DNA of 64,000 nt, taken from assembly GCF_000211855.2 (NCBI RefSeq), contig NC_015638.1, positions 3,073,001 through 3,137,000 of the forward strand, in the 5' to 3' direction. Below are positions 44,270 through 53,385 of this stretch, in pieces (within the stretch, counting starts at the first letter, position 1; each line of letters opens with the position of its first letter). The notes under the pieces were generated by a model. That model was not told where the DNA came from and did not search any database. It saw only the letters and a list, made by a program, of their open reading frames with translations. A program made the position numbers and the translations under genes. This stretch comes from Lacinutrix sp. 5H-3-7-4 (GTDB lineage: Bacteria; Bacteroidota; Bacteroidia; Flavobacteriales; Flavobacteriaceae).

Positions 44270-46105
44270 TTAATTAAAAGGTAAAAACATTTTAAAACGT
44301 GTGCCGTAATTAACTTCACTTTTAACTTGTATTTCACCTTTTAAACCTTCAACTATACTTTTTACTATATATAAGCCTAAGCCACTTCCTGGTACCGTAT
44401 CTGAATTTGACTTGTAATATAAATTAAATATTTTATTAATATCTCTACTATTTATACCAATACCATTGTCATAAATTTCAATTTCTACTCCTTTACTGTT
44501 TGTATTAACTAAAATATCTATATTAGGTTTGTGTGTTGGCGCTAATGGTCTTGAGTATTTTATTGCATTTTCAATTAAGTTATTAAATATAGAGACTATT
44601 AACTCTGGTTTAGACTTAAATGTTCTTTCTATATTAACATCTACATTAAAATCTATTGTACTACTTACTTTATCACAGCTTAATTTTCTTAATACTTTAT
44701 TTATTATTTGTGTAAAGTTTATTCTTTTAAATTCTGATTTTTTTGCAGTAATCATAGACGCCTCTAGTAGATTGTTGGACAGGTTTCTACCATTATCTAT
44801 AGTTGTATCTAGCATATGCACAATATCTTGTGCGTGGTTAATATCTGTTTCGTCTTTTAATAAATTAATTAATCCTTTAGCAGAAGCAAATGGCGCTCGA
44901 AGATCGTGAGCAGAACGGTATAAAAACAGTTCTAAATCTTCGGTTTTTTGTTTTAGTTTTTCTTTTAAGTTTTTACGATCACTAACATCTAACATCATGG
45001 CGCAATAAGACATTTTACCGTTAAATGTTAAGCTACTAAAAGTAAACTCTACAGGAAATTCTTTACCATTTTTTTTAAGGCATTGCATTTCTATAATATC
45101 TACTTGTTTATTGTTTTTAAGTAATTTTACTGCATTTGCTAATTCTTTTATGCTTGATTCTCTATAGGTTTTAGATGTTAAAACAGCTAATGGTCTACCT
45201 AATATTTCTTTTTCGGTGTAACCAAAAGCTAATTCTGCACCTCTATTCCATTCTCTAATTTTGCCTTCGTGATCTGCTACCACAATTATACCCACATCAA
45301 TAGATTTATAAATTAATCTATATTTTGCTTCTTTTTCTTCAACTTCTTTATCTAATTCTTTAAACTCTGTAACGTCATTAATGCACAAGGTTAGAGAATC
45401 TACTTCGCCTAGCGCATTAAAATTAGGAGAAACAATAGATGAGTAAAAAGATTTTGCACCTTTAAAATCAAAGTCGAAAAAATCAAATTGTCTTGCCTTT
45501 TTACTTTTAAAAGATTCGTAGATATTATTTTTAAATTCTTCGTAACAATTAAAGCCAATATAATCGTAGATATAAGTATCTATAATATCATTAACTTCTT
45601 CTTCCCAAAAGTCTTTATTTACTTTTAAAATTTTACCAAATTTACTTATAGAGAAAATACGAAAAGGAATGCTTTTTAAAAACATATTGTTTTTATTTCT
45701 TTCTGCTATAAGTTCTTTATTTTGTAATTTAAGCTTTGTATTATCTTTACATATAACTAAATATACGAGTTTGCTTTCTTTATCTACAGGTATAACTGTT
45801 GTGTCTAACCATAAATCATTATTATAATGGTCTTTTGCTTTTAATTCGCCATTCCATTTTTCTTTAGATTTTATTGTTTTCCAAAGTGTTTTATAAACCA
45901 AGCCGCTGTGTAATGGAGATTCTAAAAGTTTTAATGGTTCTCCTAAAAGCTCATTCTCACTATAACCTAAAAGTTTACACATATTTGCATTAGCATATTC
46001 TACTCTACCAAATTTATCTATCATGGCATAAATGGATTGTTCGCCAATAACATCTAAAATAGTAGTGTCTTGTAAATATGGTAAGTTATAGTTAGTTGCT
46101 TTCAT
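44270..46105 (-). CDS. PAS-domain sensor histidine kinase
   Basis: This cytoplasmic kinase has 611 residues with three PAS domains (about 15-125, 140-250, 260-380; typical phrases GRVEYANANMCKLLGYSENELLG and EGKIREWNRGAELAFGYTEKEILG), HisKA with His400 (SAHDLRAPFA) and HATPase (FNNLIENAIKYS, YDNGIGI, GSGLGLYIVKS). No membrane segments. Its ATG lies 14 bp inside the preceding gene, so translation is coupled to the STAS-like protein. Third gene of the sigma-54-type operon. Confidence 0.94.
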   Translation of the reverse strand: MKATNYNLPYLQDTTILDVIGEQSIYAMIDKFGRVEYANANMCKLLGYSENELLGEPLKLLESPLHSGLVYKTLWKTIKSKEKWNGELKAKDHYNNDLWLDTTVIPVDKESKLVYLVICKDNTKLKLQNKELIAERNKNNMFLKSIPFRIFSISKFGKILKVNKDFWEEEVNDIIDTYIYDYIGFNCYEEFKNNIYESFKSKKARQFDFFDFDFKGAKSFYSSIVSPNFNALGEVDSLTLCINDVTEFKELDKEVEEKEAKYRLIYKSIDVGIIVVADHEGKIREWNRGAELAFGYTEKEILGRPLAVLTSKTYRESSIKELANAVKLLKNNKQVDIIEMQCLKKNGKEFPVEFTFSSLTFNGKMSYCAMMLDVSDRKNLKEKLKQKTEDLELFLYRSAHDLRAPFASAKGLINLLKDETDINHAQDIVHMLDTTIDNGRNLSNNLLEASMITAKKSEFKRINFTQIINKVLRKLSCDKVSSTIDFNVDVNIERTFKSKPELIVSIFNNLIENAIKYSRPLAPTHKPNIDILVNTNSKGVEIEIYDNGIGINSRDINKIFNLYYKSNSDTVPGSGLGLYIVKSIVEGLKGEIQVKSEVNYGTRFKMFLPFN

Positions 46106-46508
46106 ATAAATTATTTTTTATTGCTAGAGAATGTTTTTTAGCTGCTGCGATATCTTTAAATACACCAAATGGTGTAATGGGATCATACAGCCGTTTATAA
46201 AAGCCTATTAATAGTTTTGTGCCAATGGTATTACTTATATAGGATTCTGAGATTTTTAATTTTTCTAATTCTGGATTAGAGGCTAAATATTTAGCTGCTG
46301 CTATAGAAAAAGTACCGCGTGCACCTTTTAGGTCTATAATAAATGGCATGGCTTTACCATTACATAATTTTATGATTGCAGCGATATAAGATTTTAGCAA
46401 GCTTAACTCTAGTTTTGCTCCAGCATCGTCATTATTAAATTCACAATACAATATATTGGCTTCGTCTGTCCAAAACATTGCATTATTAAATCCTATCATT
46501 TTACTCAT
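46092..46508 (-). CDS. STAS-like small protein (second of a pair)
   Basis: This 138-residue protein, without signal or membrane segments, has an alternating strand/helix pattern (YCEFNNDD, LELSLLKSYIAAIIKL, MPFIIDLKGARGTFSIAAAKYLAS). This resembles a STAS/SpoIIAA-like fold or the small STAS-like DUFs found next to PAS kinases in flavobacteria. It is a paralogue of the gene just upstream: both have MP-hydrophobic strand-Asp followed by a helix and ARN-like spacing. Role probably in signalling; not established. Confidence 0.65.
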   Translation of the reverse strand: MSKMIGFNNAMFWTDEANILYCEFNNDDAGAKLELSLLKSYIAAIIKLCNGKAMPFIIDLKGARGTFSIAAAKYLASNPELEKLKISESYISNTIGTKLLIGFYKRLYDPITPFGVFKDIAAAKKHSLAIKNNLYESN

Positions 46509-46514
46509 GGCGGT

Positions 46515-46928
46515 TTAGTTTAATTTATTAAACACTCTACTTTTATTCTCGGCATATACAATGGCCAAGCTATTTTCTGAATATGGTTCTACTACAATAT
46601 TTTGATCTCCTAAAGAACCTCTATATGAAAAGATTGATTTTAAGCCTTGTGAGCGTGAGATAAAAATTCTAGAAAAGTTAAGCGCATTTATTGCTGCACT
46701 ATTAGAGATTAGTCTAAAAATGTTTACAGCATTTAAACTACTAACTTGATCCAGGTTTAATAAAAGAGGCATATCGTTTCTAAAATTTAGAATACTAACT
46801 GCATTGTAGAAAATCTCTTCTATATCATGCTCATTATAGCTTGTAAAAAAGCTTGGATAGATTTTGCATAAAATAACTTCTCTGTTTACGTAAAATTCAA
46901 TACCATTAAATTGGATAATGTTGTTCAT
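46515..46928 (-). CDS. STAS-like small protein (first of a pair)
   Basis: The protein has 137 residues and the same layout as its neighbour: beta strands at the start (IEFYVNREVILCKIY), helix, MPLLLNLDQVSSLNAVNIF, then ALNFSRIFISRSQGLKSIF. No membrane segment. It is the first gene downstream of the sigma-54-type promoter, with a leader of roughly 30-35 nt. The function is unknown; partner-switch-type regulation of the adjacent kinase is a guess. Confidence 0.65.
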   Translation of the reverse strand: MNNIIQFNGIEFYVNREVILCKIYPSFFTSYNEHDIEEIFYNAVSILNFRNDMPLLLNLDQVSSLNAVNIFRLISNSAAINALNFSRIFISRSQGLKSIFSYRGSLGDQNIVVEPYSENSLAIVYAENKSRVFNKLN

Positions 46929-46973
46929 AGTTTGTAATGTTTTTTATTAATTATGATTTGGGATAAACACCAA

Positions 46974-46989
46974 TCCAATTGATGTGCCA
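46974..46989 (-). promoter_or_regulatory. Sigma-54 (-24/-12) promoter
   Basis: On the minus strand the sequence reads TGGCACATCAATTGGA: TGGCAC at -24 is a perfect match, then TTGG at -12 (consensus TTGC), and the GG-to-G spacing of 10 nt is correct. The start of the STAS-like gene follows about 45 bp downstream. The sigma-54 activator gene ends 142 bp upstream. Confidence 0.65.
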
Positions 46990-47077
46990 AAAAAATAATT
47001 ACTTAAAAAAATAATCACAAACACCTGATAAATAGGTATTTAAAAAAATAAGTAAGAAAAATCACAGTTTTAAAATC

Positions 47078-47093
47078 CACGAAATACCGTGAA
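47078..47093. promoter_or_regulatory. Enhancer-type dyad, promoter-proximal copy
   Basis: CACGAAATACCGTGAA contains the dyad CACGA-AATA-CCGTG. It lies about 90 bp upstream of the -24 element and is nearly identical to the copy at 47119. Confidence 0.55.
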
Positions 47094-47118
47094 TTAGATA
47101 GTTGCAAAAAAAGGCAGA

Positions 47119-47134
47119 CACGGAATACCGTTAC
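47119..47134. promoter_or_regulatory. Enhancer-type dyad, promoter-distal copy
   Basis: CACGGAATACCGTTA contains ACGG-AATA-CCGT, a perfect dyad. It starts 41 bp (about four helical turns) from the start of the other copy and overlaps the stop codon of the activator gene (47131-47133). Confidence 0.55.
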
Positions 47135-50100
47135 TTTTTATTGCTTTTTTTTATGTCAAGTTTTGACATTCTATCTCTTAATGTACTAGGCTTTAATTTT
47201 AGCAATTCTGAAGCACTGTTTTCTCCACTAATTTTCCAATTACATTTTTCTAAAACCTGAAGAATATGGTTACGTTGTGCCGTATCTAAAGAAAAATCTT
47301 TTTCGTTAATGGTTTTTGAGTTTTGTACAGTAGATTCAAAACCTGGTATTAGTAATGTTTCACTTGTAGATAATATTGAAGCTCGCTCTATTAAGTTTTC
47401 TAATTCCCTTATATTACCTGGCCAATTATAGGCTTTTAGTTTACTCATAGACTCGTCTGCAATAAATTTTATGTTTTTACCATAAGCCTTATTAAATTTA
47501 TCTACAAAATGTTCTACTAATAACGGTATATCGTCTTTTCTTTCTCTTAGCGGTGGTACTGCTATAGGAAAAACGTTTAGCCTAAAATACAAATCTTCTC
47601 TAAATTGTTTCTTTTTAACTTCTTCTTCAAGATTTCTATTTGTTGCAGCTATTACTCTAACGTTTAATTTTTTTACGTTAGCACCACCAACAACTTCAAT
47701 TTCTCCTTCTTGTAAAAATCTTAAAATTTTAGGTTGCATATCTAGTGGTAATTCTCCTATTTCATCTAAAAATAAAGTTCCTTCATGTGCTAATTCAAAC
47801 TTTCCTATTTTGTCACTAAATGCTCCTGTAAAAGATCCTTTTTTGTGCCCAAACAATTCACTTTCTATTAACTCTCTTGGTATTGCAGAACAGTTTACTT
47901 TTATTAATGGTTTTTTATTTCTAGAACCTATATTGTGTATTGCTCTTGCTAATAACTCTTTACCTGTACCAGATTCTCCTAATAAAAGTACTGTAGCATC
48001 TGTTGGTGCTACTTTTTCAATTTCAGTTAAAACATTACTAAACTCAACACTACCATAAACCATTTCTTCAAAATTAAAAACAAGATCTAACTCATTTCTA
48101 AGGTAAACGTTTTCTTGTTCTAATTGATCTCGTAATTGATTTAACTCTTTATTTGCTTCTACCAGCAACTGGTTGGTTTGTACAATACCACGTTCTGCTA
48201 TTATACGTTCTTTACTTTCAACCATAAGTGATACAAGACTTGCTATTGAGAGCGCAAAACTTTCTTCGTCTGGTGTAAATACTCTATTTGGTACTGTACA
48301 CTCAAAACTTATTATACCATAATCTTCATTTCTACCATAAACAACAACGTCTAATCTTGATAAAATTTTATTATAGTTATAAAATTCATCTGTAAATGCG
48401 CTTGTAATTGGATTATTAACAACATCTGATATATTTAGACTGGATTTTTCCTCGAATGCTTCAAAATATTTAGGGTATTTTCGTTTTGTAACTAATACTT
48501 TGTTTGCTTCAAATTTATCTTCTATTAAATTATAGAAAACTTTACTTAGTAATTGCGTTTTACGGTCTTTATATTCCCAAATGGTAACCATTGCAACATC
48601 CATTGCTTTAGCAGATGTAATGGCTATTTTTTTTAGAGACTCGTTAAAATCTTCACCTATTGAATTAGCGAGTTCTATTATGGTATTTTTTCTAATATTT
48701 GATTTTAAAGCTCTTTCTTTTAATTCATTTTCTCTTTCAACATTTTTAGTCACATCGTTTATAGTAGAAAATAAGGCAATTAATTCTCCATTTTTATCTT
48801 TTATGGCAGATATAGCTAAAACAGCAGGAAAACGTTCTCCTTCTTTTCTCATTAGTTTTAATTGAATGGTTTTTCCAATATTATCTAATGGGTTTTCTAA
48901 AATATTATATATGTTTTTATACTCTTCTGGTGGCCAATAAGGAAATGGTGCTTTAATACCTATTAGTTCTTCTTCTGTAAACCCTGTCATTCTACACAGT
49001 GCTGGATTTACTTTTATATGTACACCATTAGTGTTTACTACAGAAAGTCCTTCTTGAAGCGAGCTTAATAACTCGTCTGAAAATTCTTTCTCGATAATTA
49101 ATTCGTCTTCAGCAATTTTTCTTTGATTGCTCTCAATCATTAAAGACACTATGTTTGCTATGGAACTTGCAAATTCCTGCTCATCTGCCGTCCATTCTTT
49201 TATTGTTTTTGTTTGCTCGAAACTTAATACACCATAAAAACCATTTGCTGTGTTTATGAAAACATCCATCATGGATTTAATTTTATTTGGTATAAAATAC
49301 TCTTGTGCAGAGTCTTTTGTTATTGGGTTTGTTAAAACGTCGTTTACAATAATTGTTTTTTCGGCTTTTAATTGCTCTAAGTAAGCTGAATGTACGGTTA
49401 AGTCTACTATATCGCCTTTTGTATATTTATTTGTTTCTAAATCGTAATTTTTTTCGCAATAAAATTCTACATTATCTTTATTGTAGCTCCAAATGTTTAC
49501 TCTGCCAACATCTAATGTTTGTGCCGCGAGTTTTGTTATTTTATTTAGTGAGGTTTTTAAATCTTTTCCTACAAGCTTTGCCAGTTCTAATATTACTTCC
49601 TTTTTTTGTTTTGATTTTTTAGCGTTTTCTCTTAGTATTTTTTTATTTTTTTCTTCTTCGGAAATATCTTTCATTGTACCAAACAATGCGATGACCTCAT
49701 CTTTGTCATTTTTTATATTTCCTGCTAAAAATGAAGCTAAAAATTGTTCTCCATTTTTTCTAATTAGTTCTAATTGAAACAGAGGTATTTCACCTTCAAC
49801 CAAACTTTGAATAATATTAGATATTTTTTCAAAATCTTCTATTCTAGCAAATGGATATGGCATCTCCATACCTATTAGCTCTTCATTTGTATAACCAAGA
49901 ATGTCGCAACTAGACTTATTTGCCATTAATATTTCGCCTTTTAAATCTACTATTAAAAGTCCTTCTTGCATTGCCATAATGAGCCTATCGTTAAACTCTT
50001 TGGCGCTTTTAATATCGTTTTCGGCTTTTTTACGCTCTGTTATATCTTGAATTGTGCCTATAAAATTAGTTGCCTCTTTTTTATTATAGACTATTTCTCC

Positions 50101-52929
50101 AAGGCCATGAACCCATTTTTCTTGTTTATTATTTTCTGTTAAAATTTTATATTCTAAATCGAATGTTTTAGCATTTTTAATACACTCTAACATTTGATTT
50201 TTTACCATTGCTTTATGCTCTGGAACAACTATGTTTTGCCATAAACTAAATGGTATTTTTAAGCCTTTTTTAACTCCTATTATATTACTAAACGTTATTG
50301 ATGTTTCGGCTTCTTTTTTTAACAAGTCTAGATTAAAACTCCCAATTTTAGCTATATCTTGGGCTACAATTAGGGATTTTTCATTTTCTTTTAATTTAAT
50401 TTCTGACTCTTTACGACTTGTAACATCTTGTATTGTACCAATCATTTTAACTGGCTTTGCCTCTTCATCAAAAACTGTTTCGGCAATACCATATAACCAG
50501 ACTACTTTTTTGTCGTTATGTCTTATTACTCTATACTCTTTATTAAATTGCTTGTAGTTTTTTATACAACTATTTAGATAGGCAACTAACTCTTCTCTAT
50601 CTTCTGGATGAATTAATTTCGCCCAGTTATCTAGAGTTTTGTTGTAGTCTTTTGGTATACCAAAAATTTTATCAAGAACGTCTGTTGTTTGCCAAGTATT
50701 TGTTGTGAGGTCTACAGTTATTGAACCAATATTACCAACTTCCTGAGATTGCCTTAACCTAAACTCGTCTTCCTCTAGTTTAATTTGTATTTGTTTACGC
50801 TCTGTAATGTCTTGTAACGTTCCTATTAATTTTACAGGATTACCATTATCATCAAAAATACTTTCGGCTATACTATGTACCCAAATTTCTTTTTTATCTA
50901 CAGGTCTAATGATCCTGTATTCTTTGTCAAATTTTTTGTTATATTTTATGGCTTGCTGTAAGGCTCCAAAAATTTCATTTATATCTTCAAGATGAATATG
51001 TTTATTGTAATTTTCTACTGTTTTTACAAAGTTTTTATCTACACCAAGGATATTGTCGAATATTTTAGACGACTCAAATTCCATAGTTTCAAAATCTACT
51101 ACTATAGAACCAATGTTACCTACTTTTTGAGATTGTTTTAATCTAAACTCGCTTTCCTGCAGTTCTTTTTCTGCCTTTTTACGAAGTGTAATATCTTGTA
51201 CTGTTGCAAAATTAGCTACTTTATTTCCTTGCTCATCATCTAGTCTAGAGACTAAAATATGTACTGGGAATTTTTCGCCATTTTTACGTTGGTATATGTT
51301 TTCGTAATCTGTTAAGTTTTTATCTTGTTTTAGTAACTTATACCTTATATCATTTTCTTTTTTTAATTCTGGTGGAGAAAATGGGTATGGACGTTTAACT
51401 CCTAAAAGTTCGTTTTTTGTGAAACCCGTCATTTTACAAAATGAAGGATTTACTCTTATAATTTTAGAATCTAGATCTATTGCGTACAAGCCTTCTCGCA
51501 TAGTATCTAAAAGGTTTGAAGTAAACTCTTTTTCTTTTTTTATTTCTTTTAGGTGTTGTTGACGCTCTGTTATATCTCTTACAACCCCTAATATATAACC
51601 AGATTTTTGTTTTCTTGCAGAAATTTCGGCATCTAATAAATGGCCTTTTTTATGTCTAAACTTTTTTATTAATACTACTGGTTTTCCTTCTCCTAAATCT
51701 TTGTTTACTATAGGGTCTTGAAATACTTGATCTACTACAATGTCTTGGATTTTAAGTTTTGAAAACTCTTTTAGAGTATAACCTAAATTTTTATAAGTCG
51801 CTTTATTAAAATCGTATATTACACCATCTTGTTTGTATGTAATTATAGCATCGTTAGTTTGGTCTATTAAATTTCTATAATATTCGTCTTTTTGCTTTAC
51901 CTCTTCAATAGCCTTAGTTTTTTCTATTGCTATTTTGGCTAAGTTTACTGCAAAATTAAGTTCTTTTATGTCTTCTAAAGATGGTGTGTTTACAGATTTT
52001 GTATAGATTGCAAACGTACCATATACTTTATTATCTTTTGACAAAATAGGTAACGACCAGCATGATTTTAAATTAAATTTTGCTGCAATATCTTTATAGT
52101 CTTCCCACAGTTTATCTTCTGGTATATTAGAAACAATTACTGGTTTTTTTAGATATGCTGATGTTCCACAAGAGCCTACGTTTTTTCCTATTTTTAAGTT
52201 TTTAATATGCTTAGTATATCCTTTTGGCAATGATGGTGAAGAAAATGTGCTTAAAAGTTTACTATCATCATCTAAAAGGCTTAAAGAACCATAGGTGTTT
52301 GGGTGTATAGACTCATAATTTAAAAGCAACCTATCGAATACTTTTTTTAGTGGCGTGTTTACTGCTAATAGTTCAAGAACTTCGTTTTCATGAAGTAATA
52401 ATTGCTCTGCTTTATCTTTTTCTAAAACTTCCTTTTTAAGGTCTATATTTTTTTGTTCTAGTTTACTTATTAGCCTTTCGCTAAAAAATTTTAAAACCTC
52501 TTCTTCTGTTATTTTCTCTTTATCTGTTGCTTTGTTTTTAGGTGTATTATTTTTAAATATTTTTTCTATTGTACTTAATAATTTATTTTGATCATTAGGT
52601 TTACGTAAAAAGCGAGTTGCTCCTATTTTTAATGCTAAATCTTCGTCTGGTTTTTCGGTATAAGTAGAGGTATAAAAAATAAAAGGTATTTCTCTATATG
52701 TTTCGTCGTTTTTACATGCTTGACAAAACAAATAGCCATCCATTACTGGCATTAAAATATCTGATATTATTAAATCTATATTACATTTTTGAAGTTTCTC
52801 TAAGCCTTCTTTTCCTTCTTTTGCTTCTATAATTGCATATCCAGCTTCTAATAATATTGCTCTTAGTAAATATCTATTTTCAAAGGTGTCATCTACTAAC
52901 AGTATGGTTTTTGTATTTTTTTTATTCAT
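47131..52929 (-). CDS. Giant sigma-54 activator: REC, 3 GAF, 7 PAS, AAA+, Fis HTH
   Basis: The protein has 1932 residues. The order is receiver (about 7-125, Asp57 acceptor, Lys110), GAF (185-345), six PAS domains (about 348-1092), GAF (1110-1270), PAS (1280-1395), GAF (1410-1572), coiled coil (1575-1620), AAA+ (1625-1860) with Walker A GESGTGKE (1651-1658), the sigma-54-contacting loop GSFTGA (1698-1703; usual GAFTGA), and Walker B LFLDEIGE, then a Fis-type HTH (1885-1926; CNWKISGENSASELLKLKPS). Typical activators have 450-550 residues, so the sensory part is extreme. The HTH is expected to bind the dyads just downstream. The ORF starts 8 bp inside the preceding receiver gene. Confidence 0.95.
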   Translation of the reverse strand: MNKKNTKTILLVDDTFENRYLLRAILLEAGYAIIEAKEGKEGLEKLQKCNIDLIISDILMPVMDGYLFCQACKNDETYREIPFIFYTSTYTEKPDEDLALKIGATRFLRKPNDQNKLLSTIEKIFKNNTPKNKATDKEKITEEEVLKFFSERLISKLEQKNIDLKKEVLEKDKAEQLLLHENEVLELLAVNTPLKKVFDRLLLNYESIHPNTYGSLSLLDDDSKLLSTFSSPSLPKGYTKHIKNLKIGKNVGSCGTSAYLKKPVIVSNIPEDKLWEDYKDIAAKFNLKSCWSLPILSKDNKVYGTFAIYTKSVNTPSLEDIKELNFAVNLAKIAIEKTKAIEEVKQKDEYYRNLIDQTNDAIITYKQDGVIYDFNKATYKNLGYTLKEFSKLKIQDIVVDQVFQDPIVNKDLGEGKPVVLIKKFRHKKGHLLDAEISARKQKSGYILGVVRDITERQQHLKEIKKEKEFTSNLLDTMREGLYAIDLDSKIIRVNPSFCKMTGFTKNELLGVKRPYPFSPPELKKENDIRYKLLKQDKNLTDYENIYQRKNGEKFPVHILVSRLDDEQGNKVANFATVQDITLRKKAEKELQESEFRLKQSQKVGNIGSIVVDFETMEFESSKIFDNILGVDKNFVKTVENYNKHIHLEDINEIFGALQQAIKYNKKFDKEYRIIRPVDKKEIWVHSIAESIFDDNGNPVKLIGTLQDITERKQIQIKLEEDEFRLRQSQEVGNIGSITVDLTTNTWQTTDVLDKIFGIPKDYNKTLDNWAKLIHPEDREELVAYLNSCIKNYKQFNKEYRVIRHNDKKVVWLYGIAETVFDEEAKPVKMIGTIQDVTSRKESEIKLKENEKSLIVAQDIAKIGSFNLDLLKKEAETSITFSNIIGVKKGLKIPFSLWQNIVVPEHKAMVKNQMLECIKNAKTFDLEYKILTENNKQEKWVHGLGEIVYNKKEATNFIGTIQDITERKKAENDIKSAKEFNDRLIMAMQEGLLIVDLKGEILMANKSSCDILGYTNEELIGMEMPYPFARIEDFEKISNIIQSLVEGEIPLFQLELIRKNGEQFLASFLAGNIKNDKDEVIALFGTMKDISEEEKNKKILRENAKKSKQKKEVILELAKLVGKDLKTSLNKITKLAAQTLDVGRVNIWSYNKDNVEFYCEKNYDLETNKYTKGDIVDLTVHSAYLEQLKAEKTIIVNDVLTNPITKDSAQEYFIPNKIKSMMDVFINTANGFYGVLSFEQTKTIKEWTADEQEFASSIANIVSLMIESNQRKIAEDELIIEKEFSDELLSSLQEGLSVVNTNGVHIKVNPALCRMTGFTEEELIGIKAPFPYWPPEEYKNIYNILENPLDNIGKTIQLKLMRKEGERFPAVLAISAIKDKNGELIALFSTINDVTKNVERENELKERALKSNIRKNTIIELANSIGEDFNESLKKIAITSAKAMDVAMVTIWEYKDRKTQLLSKVFYNLIEDKFEANKVLVTKRKYPKYFEAFEEKSSLNISDVVNNPITSAFTDEFYNYNKILSRLDVVVYGRNEDYGIISFECTVPNRVFTPDEESFALSIASLVSLMVESKERIIAERGIVQTNQLLVEANKELNQLRDQLEQENVYLRNELDLVFNFEEMVYGSVEFSNVLTEIEKVAPTDATVLLLGESGTGKELLARAIHNIGSRNKKPLIKVNCSAIPRELIESELFGHKKGSFTGAFSDKIGKFELAHEGTLFLDEIGELPLDMQPKILRFLQEGEIEVVGGANVKKLNVRVIAATNRNLEEEVKKKQFREDLYFRLNVFPIAVPPLRERKDDIPLLVEHFVDKFNKAYGKNIKFIADESMSKLKAYNWPGNIRELENLIERASILSTSETLLIPGFESTVQNSKTINEKDFSLDTAQRNHILQVLEKCNWKISGENSASELLKLKPSTLRDRMSKLDIKKSNKK

Positions 52930-53290
52930 AATAGATATCTTCCATTTGTTGTATAAATGTCTCTGGATTTATAGGCTTTTCTATATATCCATTAGCTCCA
53001 GATTTTAAAGCTTTCTCTCTATCGCCACTCATAGCATAAGAAGTTACTGCTATAATAACAGTAGATTTAGGCAAACCATTATTTCTTAATGCTGAGCATA
53101 TTTGGTATCCATCCATGTCTGGTAATTGAATGTCCATTAAAATTAGATTTGGTTGGTTTTTTTTTGCTAATTCTATACCGTCTTTACCATTAAAGGCTTT
53201 AGAGACTTCAAAACCTTTACTGGCAAGTAAGTAAGCTAACATATACATGTTTTGCTCATTATCTTCAATTATTAAAACGGTTGGTTTCAT
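52922..53290 (-). CDS. Single-domain response regulator (DivK-like)
   Basis: This 122-residue receiver has Glu9-Asp10, Asp53 (LILMDIQLPDMDGY), Thr83 and Lys105 (YIEKPIN). It lacks an output domain and so should pass phosphate on. It is between the large kinase (95-bp gap) and the activator gene (8-bp overlap), which suggests a relay kinase, receiver, activator, although no Hpt protein is seen. Confidence 0.95.
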   Translation of the reverse strand: MKPTVLIIEDNEQNMYMLAYLLASKGFEVSKAFNGKDGIELAKKNQPNLILMDIQLPDMDGYQICSALRNNGLPKSTVIIAVTSYAMSGDREKALKSGANGYIEKPINPETFIQQMEDIYYE

Positions 53291-53385
53291 GTACTTTATA
53301 TATTAATATATCAACAATCAACACAGCACCGTTAAATATATTAAAATGTTTGTATTAAAAAGATACAATTTTCATTATTATTCTG

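Noticed and set aside
47810-50995. Several plus-strand ORFs opposite the giant activator
   Set aside because: They are antisense shadows of repeated PAS/GAF coding sequence, rich in Phe, Leu, Ser and Ile, with no recognisable domain.
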